Origin: Pardosa pseudoannulata | Lineage: Eukaryota; Arthropoda; Arachnida; Araneae; Lycosidae | Direction of reading: 5' to 3' | NCBI GenBank assembly: GCA_032207245.1 | Contig: CM063500.1 | Coordinates: 24,205,886 to 24,269,885, forward strand | DNA length: 64,000 bases | Shown here: one piece after another, positions 55,370 through 64,000 of the stretch | Position numbering within the stretch: position 1 is the first letter of the stretch | Layout of the letters: every line of letters starts with the position of its first letter | The notes under the pieces: model-generated | Databases searched by the model: none | What the model was told of the DNA's origin: nothing | What the model saw: only the letters and a program-made list of their open reading frames with translations | Translations under genes and position numbers: made by a program

Positions 55370-56097
55370 CACTGTCTACAAATAAGTATTTGGACACCTA
55401 TGCAAATAACGATATCTGCTGTCCAAAGGTCAGTCACGGCCTCCGCCGGTATACATAGTGTAGGTAACAGCATCGGCATTATTCGAATGCAAGATGCCAC
55501 GCAGTTTGGAGCTCTCTGATTTCGAGAAAGGTATAATTATCGGGTATCACAAATGTGGCCGATTTTTAAGAGACATATCTAGCAATGTGAAGTACACAAA
55601 ATCGGCAGTGGCCTATGTGATTAAGAAGTGGAACGTGAGCGGTGATTGTCGGAATGGGCCCCGAATCGGCAGACCAACGAAATTGGGAGATAAAGACCGA
55701 CGAGTTCTTCCAGGGAAATTCGGAAAAACAGCACTCAACCGATGGCTCTCATCCGCGAGAAGTGTCAACAGGCATCCGGAAGTATTGTTTCAATGAATAC
55801 CATCCAAATGAAGCACATCTGCTTGGTTTTCATGGTCGTGCTGCAGCAGCCCTTTGATAAGTCCAACCACGCTGTTCGGTTAATATGGTGCAAAGCACAT
55901 CGAAATTGGAGGGTAGATCAGTGGAAATAGGTTCTTTGGAGCGACGAATAAAGGTTCACCCCTTTACAGTTCGGATGGCAGGCTCTGGTGTCCTGTGGAA
56001 GGTATTGTCTCTAGTGGAGGCTCTACTAACTATTGATTTTGAATGAAGTTAGTTTTTTTTCTATCACATGTGTCCAAATACTTATTGGTAGACAGTG
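55370..56097 (+). mobile_element. Internally deleted Tc1-type transposon 2, with both inverted repeats
   Basis: Terminal inverted repeats of 28 bp with one mismatch: left 55370-55397 begins CACTGTCTACAAATAAGTA, and right 56070-56097 ends TTATTGGTAGACAGTG. Both ends are flanked by TA, the Tc1/mariner target duplication. The element is 728 bp, about half the usual 1.3-1.6 kb, because the interior and 3' half of the transposase gene are missing. Confidence 0.9.
55494..56020 (+). pseudogene. Tc1 transposase remnant in transposon 2
   Basis: Starts at ATG 55494. The N-terminal paired-type HTH is readable: RSLELSDFEKGIIIGYHKCG, then SAVAYVIKKWNVSGDCRN and the linker GPRIGRPTKLGDKDRRVL (GRPR-like hook). 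A frameshift at about 55730 moves the reading to a frame with HLLGFHGRAAAAL (family motif GFHGRAA). Another moves it to AVRLIWCKAHRNWRVDQWK, a stop, and VLWSDE, which holds the first catalytic Asp. The remaining catalytic residues and C terminus are deleted. Not functional. Confidence 0.85.
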
Positions 56098-56527
56098 TAT
56101 TTCGGTTTATTTGAATTATCAAGTTTATAAATATTTTGGAGTGTAGATCTTTTTTATTAGCATTCAAAAGCACAAGCATAATACACAAACATGTTAAAAA
56201 CTTAAATCTCATCTTAATAGTTCATCATTTTTATCAGATAATGATTTATTGTTCCCAGCATCTCTCCTCCCACCACAAACACTAAATAAAAATGCGAAAG
56301 CGTGTGCATATTCACTGGGTCTCTGGAGCTTGAATTATTAAAAATATACCTTTCTGAGATATTTTTTCAGAGAAAATTGCAAAATTGCATGTTGTTGGGT
56401 TCTATAATACCTATCAGGTAGCTTCTGAAATTCTGGGAAGTTTATTTTATTGGTTGATTTTGGGAAGAATGATTTTATAGCACTCTGGCCTCAGAGGAAT
56501 GCCGCTCGTACTCAAGTGTTACACTTA
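56098..56527. other. Spacer between two DNA transposons, no gene seen
   Basis: Short frames at 56030-56212 and nearby have no recognisable content. Confidence 0.5.
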
Positions 56528-56704
56528 CAGGATGTTTCAAAAATGACCAGTTTATTTGAAAAATCAATAAAAACTAAACGGACAGTGATAGATATACACA
56601 GTTTATTGCAAAATGCTTGGGACAATATTAAATTTCTAGGCAGACAAACTTTCAAAATTAGTTACAATTTTCCACAACAGATGACGCTGCAATCTGGAAA
56701 AATC

Positions 56705-56885
56705 TAAACTACGATATTTTCCAGACATCCACCATGCGCAACAATAATATGGCGTATTCTCAGAACGAAATTATCAGAAACCTGTATAAGCGCCTCAGGC
56801 GGGATGGCTTCCCATGCAGAACAGATGTACTGTTCCAGTTATTCAATTGTTTTTGGATAGTGGCGGTACACCTGGTCTTTTAAGA
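56705..56885 (-). pseudogene. C-terminal piece of a mariner-type transposase
   Basis: The minus strand reads KDQVYRHYPKTIE, a stop, then LEQYICSAWEAIPPEALIQV, SDNFVLRIRHIIVAHGG and CLENIVV, stop. The pattern KDxVYxxxPxTxxxLxxxIxxAxxxIPxxxLxxVxxxFxxRxxxCxxxxGxHxE is the familiar C terminus of IS630/Tc1/mariner-group transposases. The catalytic core is absent and the piece abuts the right inverted repeat once the LINE is removed. Confidence 0.75.
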
Positions 56886-57472
56886 AGTTGGTTGGTTGGT
56901 TGTTTGATGCTTTATGACACTGAATCCTCTAGGGACATACTGTGCCAAACACAAGGTAAAAAGATTTAAATGTAGTTATTATTAAAAACTTCGAATAAAC
57001 ATACGATAATGACACAAACTTGTAAAAAATTAAAAAGAGAAAACTGCTAAGAACAAAGTGAAAAGATTTAAAACTGATTAGGGAGAAAAGATGAGTAAAC
57101 CATCAAATATGATTATAAAAACCGATATCGGTAAGAAATTTACAAAGATTAGGATGAGGTGATATACCAATTAGACTACACATACTGATATCATGAGGAA
57201 AGTACCGACGACGACGTTTATTAAAATTCTGACAGCCAATAAAATGTGTTTCATGGTCATATTGACCTTGCAGGCTTGGCAGATTGGAGCAGGATCACCG
57301 AGAAGGAGGTGACAGTGGGTAAACCGGGTTTACCAATACGCAGACGGGTTAAGGCAACATCCCATTTCCTCGTATTTTCAGGGGGCCATTGAATGATAAC
57401 GGGCTTGACTAAATGTAATTTATTTTCAACTAGATGGTCCCACTAGATGGTCCCACGAGATTCCCACTAGAT
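56886..57472 (-). mobile_element. 5'-truncated non-LTR retrotransposon (I/Jockey-like) fragment
   Basis: Inserted on the minus strand. A 12-bp target duplication GGTCTTTTAAGA flanks it at 56874-56885 and 57473-57484. The 3' end carries a short (aacc)n tail after gtcataaagcatcaaac. About 57420-57215 encodes the end of the RNase H/zinc-knuckle region: DVALTRLRIGKPG, then after a +1 frame change HCHLLLGDPAPICQACKV and MTMKHILL. This is the family pattern LTRLRIGHTxLTHxxLLxGxxPPxCxxCxxxxTVxHILxxC, with the final Cys lost. The 5' edge carries about three copies of the 12-bp block cactagatggtc. Everything upstream of the RNase H end is missing. Confidence 0.8.
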
Positions 57473-57667
57473 GGTCTTTTAAGAGTCCTCACAGACAAAT
57501 ATCGTAGTTTAGATTCTTTTGTGGAATATTGTAACTAATTTTAAATTTTGTCTGCCTGAAAATTTACTATTGTATCAAGCATATTACAATAAACTGTGAA
57601 TTTATATCACTGTTCATTTGGTTTTTACTGATTTTACAAATATACCGGTCGTCTTTGAAACACCCTG

Positions 57668-59067
57668 TAATATCAGTTAGATTTCAAATTTCAGTTAAAA
57701 TTACAGTTCTTTAAACTTCTTTTCCGGTTTATAGAGCCAGTGTATACACAATTTCTTAACACATTTTAATCAATTATATAAAATGTTAGCAGCAGTCACA
57801 CTCATAACTTGTATAGAATTACTTATTTTTGGGGATTTGTACTTAAAACAGAAATAAAATGGTATTTTACATAAGGTTGATTTCCTCCTGGAATAACTAA
57901 CATAAAAATAAATATTACATTACAAAAAAATTCAGGAAAAATATGATTTTAAAGTATTTTAAATTATACGTACAATAATAATGTTGAATAAAAAGAATTG
58001 AAAAAATATCCAGAGAGGGGAAAGAAACTCAATTGCTTTCTTGTGTAAAATTATTAATAACATCAGATTTACAAAAGTTTGTATACTTGATTTACTAACC
58101 GCTCTACTGAGTACCATCTTCTGTAAGAAACACTGGAAAGTGTCAAAAGGGAATTAACCAAACAATCATTAGTTAGGAAACAATGATCCAAAATATCTGA
58201 ATGACTTTTACAAAAATATGTTAGGATAACTTAAAAAGTAAAATGACTGAAAACATTAAAGGAATTTAGGAGCACAGCATATGGAAAACAAGCTGTCAGA
58301 TAGAGTAACTAGTTTTTCTTATGCTATTATATACTTTCGTTATTTCATGGACACTTATATACCAAAAAGCAATTGTGTTTATATCACTGGCAGTTATTTT
58401 TAAATACTAGTATTCATATATGTAAATAAATGAGTTAATATAAAAATTATTTTTACATTTAATTATCATGGAATTAATTATCATCCTTAAATGTACAAAT
58501 GATAATTCGCAATTATCTCATATTTATCTATGATCATATTTATGTATGTCATATTTATGTATGATAAAATGCTAAATAAAGTATAAGTAAAAATTAAAGC
58601 ATGTTTCTGTACATAAATTATTAAACATTTTAACGGAAATATCTTTTTGCAACAATTAATTAATGGTAATATTTTGCTAATTTGTCAAAATTAATTTCGT
58701 AATTAAAATGCTGCAGTTACATTCACTTTATTCTTGTTATCGTATAATTAAGTTATATGTTCTTTCACAAAACTTTATGCGTTTATCTCGTCTTCTAATT
58801 AAATGTAAGGAATGGGAGAAATAAAGTCGTTTGCATTATAACTTACTTTTGAAGAATACCATACATAAGACTTTCTACGGAAAAAAATACTTCTTTTTAG
58901 AAATATTTCCTAACGTGTCGGTTGTAATGTAACTGTTTAAGTGCTATTTATAAAATGACACTTATAAGTATTTAAAAGGTGGGATCGTTAAATCACATAT
59001 TCTATCTTTTTTTTATAAACTAATTTAAAGCAGAACTAAATAAAACCCTACTTATTCTTAAATATAA
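57668..59067. other. AT-rich spacer, no gene seen
   Basis: No supported open frame, RNA gene or transposon terminus. Confidence 0.6.
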
Positions 59068-60105
59068 TACGCTCTTGACAAAACATGACCACCTGCAATA
59101 AGGAGTTGGCCCACCTTTCTCGCGCAATACAGCTTCAACCTGCCTTGACATGGATGACACAACTCCTTGGTAAATGGCCGGAAAAAGATTGTACCACATG
59201 TTTAAGCAACGGTTACGCAAAACCAAGATATTGCGAATTTTTGGTCTTTGAACTCTGAGCTGCCGTCCCATGACATCCCAAATGTGCTCTATCAGTTGAG
59301 ATCCGGCGAATTAGGCGGTTAGGATATTAACTCGAATTCAGCATCATGTTAATGGAACCACTCCAACACAATTTTCACCTTGTGACACGGGGTGTTGTTC
59401 TGTTGGAACATTCAATTTTCAGCTGGAAAAACAGAGGACATGTAAGGATGTAACTGGGCGCAATGCTGTGTATGACCTACTGTACATTGAGGGAGCAACC
59501 GTTCGCCAGGAAGACGGCGTATCCTGAAACGGCCATCTGAGTGATGAACGGCAACAATCTCCCACTGATCCATGGACCAGTCTCGATATTCCCGGGTCTA
59601 GCGTAGACGAAGTTGGCGATGACGCTTGGTCAGCAAAGGCACACGAGTGGGACGTTTGCTGCGTAGTTCCATATCCAACAGTATCCGCTGAACAGTAGCT
59701 CTGATACTATTCTACTTGGCCCTGCATTGTATTGGGTTGTCAGCTGAGCCACTGTCTGGCTCCGGTTTTGCTTCACCATGCGAGATAGTCTCCGACGACC
59801 TTTTTCTTTGATAGCGTGTTGACGTCCAACACCATGTCGTCTACTGCTGGTTTCACTGACATTCATCCACATTTCTTAAATACTAACAACTATATATCGC
59901 GAACAACCCACGAATCGTGCAGTTTCGGAAATACTTGTTCCGAGCCATTACAATCTGCCCTCTATCAAAATCGCTTAGATCCGCAGCCTTTCAAATGACA
60001 CATAAAAGTAAGTGAAAGACTGAAAGATCACGTTCTTTTCACGTTATCCAGGGGAGTTCATTGCAAAATGTACTGGTAGTCATAATGTTTTGTTTCTTGA
60101 GTGTA
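59068..60105 (-). mobile_element. Tc1-type transposon 3, frameshifted
   Basis: The ends are imperfect inverted repeats: left TACGCTCTTGACAAAACAT..gacCACC and right, on the minus strand, TACACTCAAGAAACAAAACA..gacTACC. TA lies at both ends. Length is about 1.04 kb, shorter than a full Tc1, and it contains transposase remnants in several frames on the minus strand. It is unrelated in sequence to the two other Tc1 relics in this window. Confidence 0.8.
59075..59990 (-). pseudogene. Tc1 transposase remnant in transposon 3
   Basis: Minus strand, in order: DLSDFDRGQIVMAR (N-terminal HTH start, about 59975); after a frame change GTSISETARFVGCSRYIVVS; stop; NVSETSSRRHGVGRQH and EKGRRRLSRMVKQNRSQTVA with QLTTQYNAGPSR; LLTKRHRQLRLR, then an Arg-Glu-Tyr-Arg-Asp-Trp motif and DQWEIVAV; SDGRFRIRRLPGERLLPQC; NNTPCHKVKIVLEWFH (second catalytic Asp region); finally NRCLNMWYNLFPAIYQGVVS and MSRQVEAVLREKGGPTPY, a typical Tc1 C terminus. 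The WSDExRF segment is damaged, part of the middle is deleted and there are several frameshifts. Not functional. Confidence 0.8.
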
Positions 60106-61359
60106 TTGTATTATTATACATCAGTTTCATACACACAATTCATATGGTTCTTCATGTGGAGAATAAAAGAAGTCAATTTCCAGTATCAAAAATTAAGAAT
60201 TCTTAATTTTCTTATATCTTTATATAACCACCACTAAATTTATAGAGTTATATAAATGTGTAAAAAACAAATAACCTGGTCAAGAATTTATAAAATATTG
60301 TAATTTTGAAAGAATGATGTTGACTTTGAGACGAAAAATATTATGCAATTTTATACATAAAATTAAATCATATGTTAAAAGAAGGTATAAGTTAAAAAAA
60401 ACTATTTTTATGAAACACTGTATACAAAATGTAAAATGTAAGTTAAATTTTATTTCCTTAGATTATTCATAAAAGCAACATTTCGCGAAAAAAATTGTTT
60501 GAATTCTGTAATGATACATTTATTAACCTTAATTTTATAAAATCTAATCATTTATACTTTTTAATTTATTTTTATTGTTATTATAATTGTCTTTGATATA
60601 AAAAAAACTCTTTCTAAATTTTTAAGTAGTTATAAGTTAAATATTTTCTACTTAGCATTTTGACTTAGCATTCTATCTAGCATTTTGAAACACTTAAAGA
60701 AATGTGGCATAGATTTAAAATTTAAAAGATAAGGGGAAATGATTCTACTTGTTCTATAAATGTTTTATTATGCCATTTGAATAAATATTACCTTCTTTTA
60801 CATCATGTCGTATTGAGACACATTTGTGTTATACTGGAACAAAGAAAATTTTGCACATTTCTAGAATGTCGCATTCAATATCAGCATACAAATATTTAAC
60901 TCTCTAGAATAACATATTTTTCTTATTGCTGGATAGGCCTGAAAACATTCAGTGGATTATTTTACGATACACTATGTTTCTTAAATATTTGGAATCGTTA
61001 TACTTTGTATTGTGCAAAACATCTAATACAAGAAAAATATTTTTCAGGATTGTTTTTAGTCCCAAAATGAGAGATAGAGAAAATCAACTTAAAAAAAAAA
61101 AGCAAAACAGCTACATCTAGGTTATATAGTTGTTTGGGCCAACCATTAAGTTTAATTAAAAGTTACGTGGGGGATTCACCGATGTGGTATTTTAAGCATC
61201 GGGAGATATTTTAATCTACTTAAGCAACCGGAAGATTGAAGGAACGAAGTCCCCAAATAAACTGGGAAAACAAAGGTAATCACTAAGGTTGCTAGAAAGG
61301 AAGACATAAAATTATTTTAAGATAAATATAATTACATTGGTTTATTTTTAGGAAAAATA
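60106..61359. other. AT-rich spacer, no gene seen
   Basis: Short frames only (for example 60926-61120), with no recognisable motif. Confidence 0.6.
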
Positions 61360-61361
61360 TG

Positions 61362-61408
<47 letters not shown>
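61360..61408. repeat. (TA)n microsatellite, about 48 bp
   Basis: Uninterrupted TA tract following tgtca. Confidence 0.95.
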
Positions 61409-61411
<3 letters not shown>

Positions 61412-62200
61412 ACGAATTCTCGTTACATTCCATTCCTAAATACAAATATATCTACTACCGTGAGAAAAATGGCATATGGTAGAAATAGTGAACGCGTCCT
61501 TTGTGTACACCTGGATAGAGCTCATCTTTACCTTGTGACAGGACGTTCTTTCGTGCAGAATAGGATACTGAATAGAGGATGGTTAACACCGAAGATCATC
61601 TCAATCAATCTGTCTGAGAAATTCATTAGGATTCTGGTGAAATGTTTCCAGTGTTGGTTCAAATGGCATCACGAAGAAAGATTCTTGCATGACAGAAATC
61701 CTCTATATTGTAAGGGAAGTAGCAATACTTTCCTACCTTGTTCTCCAAGGGTTTGTCCAGAGACATCGATTAATGATGACCTATAGATCAAAAAGATTTC
61801 TCCCGATTACAGCAAACTGCCCTTGAAACTGGATTTACAGCTGTCCGACTACAGTCCTACAAGCGGTTCCTCACCACGTCATCAACCAGATGTCCGATCA
61901 GCTGAGATGGAAATCTGCTGGTAGACGGCGTTATAGAAAGATCGGAGTTCATGGCCCAGGGTGATATTATTGACCGATAGAGTCGCCTGTGAACTAACTC
62001 ATCGGCTGATGGCAATAAGAGTGAATAAGAGTGTTTCCCCCCGTAACATTTTTTCTCTCCGTACCGGAGCATGGGACCAGTGATGATTAGGAAGGTTGAT
62101 TCCTGAAACGATTATTATTTCATTGTTCATACCATCAGGTTTTCGTCCGTGTCTTCATCATAACTTTAACATTTTGTATTTCTAATAAAGATCTTTAGTC
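61409..62200. other. GC-richer island of unknown nature with a polyadenylation-like signal
   Basis: Base composition is clearly less AT-rich than the flanks. A plus-strand frame at 61460-61786 is open for 108 codons, but its start lies just after a non-ATG context and I recognise no domain. A minus-strand frame at 61857-62072 is also open. Near 62182 the sequence ttctAATAAAgatctttagt could be a polyadenylation signal for a plus-strand transcript or the R/U5 part of an LTR. It could be a decayed retroelement, a processed pseudogene or an untranslated exon. The sequence does not decide. Confidence 0.3.
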
Positions 62201-64000
62201 TGTAGGTAGGCCTGCACTATCCTTTTTCAAGTTTACTTAGAGTTGAGATCGCTAATATATATATACTAATAATTTATACTGAAACACCCCTTTCAATTGC
62301 CCTATTACTTTTCTCAGCCTGGGCTCAGAAGGCTTGTTGCGTAGATCTCGCACCGTCAAGCTTAAGCGAGAGAGACCTAAGTACACGTGGGGTTTAATTT
62401 AGTGGGAAAATACTAAAACAACAATTAATTGCTTAAAGAGAGTAACTTTTGACTACAGAAATCCTTGGAAAGTTATTACTACTTTATTAAAATGCTAGTA
62501 ATATTCATTTCAGCTTTGAAAATATAAGAAAGACTTTTGGAGTTCGGCTAAAGGAAAACTTCTTCGTTTGAATTTGTTGCTAGAAAATAGGATTATTATG
62601 AAGAGGAGAAACTAAGATTTAGAATTATGGATGGGCGGAAAAAGAATGATTTTAGATAAACTTCAGGGGCTTAGATATTTATATATCTAAACAAGCACGC
62701 ACACACACACACGTAGACATAACAATTTTGCATTTTGAAAATGTGGTTACTATATTGCTTTATTCATTATATAAATGAATTTCATTTTATTCTGATTTTG
62801 GATTTTAAATTCATTTTTGAAAATTTGCAGGAAATTGTGTTTTATAACAACTGTTTTAGAAATAAATATATATTCTTTAAATAAGCCAATATATTTGTGG
62901 ATTCGACAAATAATTGACTTTAATTACATATCTCATTTAGAGCATTAGTTATTTTTTAATATGCATACAGTGTGAAAAAAACAATATACGCAATTAAAAT
63001 TATATATTAACATTATAGGACGGGGCAACATTTTATTTTGATTTCTTACATGAGTAAGTTCAATCATAAGGAAATTTCTTCTTAACTTTTGCCCCCTACA
63101 ATTGTAAATCTAATTTTTTTATGTAATTGGTTCTAAATTATTTTTTAAACTAACTAGTTTAAGACTTACTGATGTATGCTATCTTAAAATACAATAAATC
63201 ATATCTATTATATTTCTAATGTTTTATAATATTTTTGAAAAGTGTGGTTTTCTGTAAAATTATTTTCAGAACTTATCTTTATATTCAAAAGCTGCATTAA
63301 ATAATATAGCAAATAGTTTATATTTTATGATCCTTGCATTTAATTACCACTAAGGAGAAATTCATTATATATGTTACGAAATAAAGTTAGTTAGTTCAAT
63401 GTTAAGAATCATAAAGTACAATTAACTACAATATTTTAATTACGAAAAATATTTTGACAAAGTAATATACAACTATAGTTAATTAATTATGAATTATAAA
63501 AGTGAAATTCTTGTTAGTCAGTAAAACATATAATATTTATATTTTTAACTAGAAGCAATTCTTCTCTGAGGTAGATTTATTGACTAGTATTATAAATAAA
63601 TAACATTATTAAGACAAATGTCTCAAAAATGTTGTTTTTATAGACTGAATATAAAACTATATTTTAAGTCTAGACTAAGAAGCATTTATGAAATATTCAT
63701 TATAAGGAATAATGCATAAATAATGCTTTAGTTTTTCCACGAAGAAATATTTTGTTGCAAAATTTAGTCTTGTGAAAGGATAAATTGCTATTAGTGTTCG
63801 AAAGTCATGAAAATTTTATTTTTTAAAGGTACATCAGAAATCTTAGCATCTAGTTCGTAGTAATTTGTTTAAAAAATTTTGTTTAATTCAGGAAGATTTT
63901 TTACTTTTAGTAAGTCTTAGATAGTTTTATATTAATAGAAAATTACTTTATTTTGAATTGCATTACATTTGGTGTTAAATTTCGTATAGTCTTAAGAAAT
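62201..64000. other. Spacer, no gene seen
   Basis: A small GC-richer patch lies at 62310-62400 (agatctcgcaccgtcaagct). A short (CA)n tract is at about 62693-62712. The remainder is AT-rich with no supported open frame, RNA gene or transposon end. Confidence 0.6.

Larger units (their letters stand above)
56528..57667 (-). mobile_element. Mariner-type element with long inverted repeats, interrupted by a LINE fragment
   Basis: The left end starts ACAGGATGTTTCAAAAATGA and the right end, on the minus strand, starts ACAGGGTGTTTCAAAGACGA. Similarity continues for about 170-190 bp (shared ttcacagtttattg, gcttg.gacaata, caggcagacaaa, attagttacaat, tctaaactacgatatt). Both ends are flanked by TA. A LINE piece of about 590 bp splits the element. 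Without it the copy would be only about 540 bp, so most of the transposase gene had already been deleted. Confidence 0.85.

Overview
The window looks like repeat-dense, AT-rich nuclear DNA from an arthropod. An arachnid such as a spider is plausible but not proven. The evidence is the high A+T content, long (TA)n tracts, several complex satellites, relics of Tc1/mariner, piggyBac and non-LTR elements of arthropod type, and the absence of any bacterial gene organisation. I found no intact host protein-coding gene and no rRNA or functional tRNA gene. All recognisable protein-coding sequence is broken transposase or reverse-transcriptase-element sequence, and most other open frames are chance frames in repeats. 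Roughly two thirds of the window is tandem or segmental repeat. Layout: 1-1.9 kb, array of 275/500-bp units running in from the left edge. 2.46-3.37 kb, a segment with a paralogue at 10.28-11.75 kb. 3.36-5.2 kb, short tandem complex of a dispersed repeat seen again at 40.9 kb. 5.5-9.9 kb, about 18 copies of a 245-bp satellite with a palindromic core and a 5-mer higher-order repeat. 10.57-11.20 kb, a piggyBac-type MITE. 11.6-32.9 kb, 14 copies of a ~1.52-kb satellite. Each copy carries a tRNA-like (SINE-like) block, an invariant TATA-type motif and a strongly kept hairpin, and copies recur as an 8-monomer, ~12.26-kb higher-order repeat. 33.6-34.4 kb, three 240-bp repeats. 36.5-38.3 kb, a ~280-bp tandem repeat containing a piggyBac transposase relic. 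40.10-40.54 kb, a probable solo LTR with a perfect heat-shock-element match. 41.2-50.3 kb, 14 copies of a ~632-bp satellite with internal (TA)n expansions. 50.8-51.6 kb, a large TA block. 52.6-60.1 kb, three different Tc1-type relics, a 570-bp direct duplication, and a mariner-type element with long inverted repeats interrupted by a LINE fragment. 61.4-62.2 kb, an unexplained GC-richer island. The rest is AT-rich spacer. No genes act together here. The organising theme is amplification of composite repeat units and nested transposition, as expected in heterochromatin or another low-gene-density region. The most unusual object is the 1.52-kb satellite, because it combines possible Pol III-like and Pol II-like promoter signals with a conserved pair of mutually exclusive hairpins in a higher-order array.
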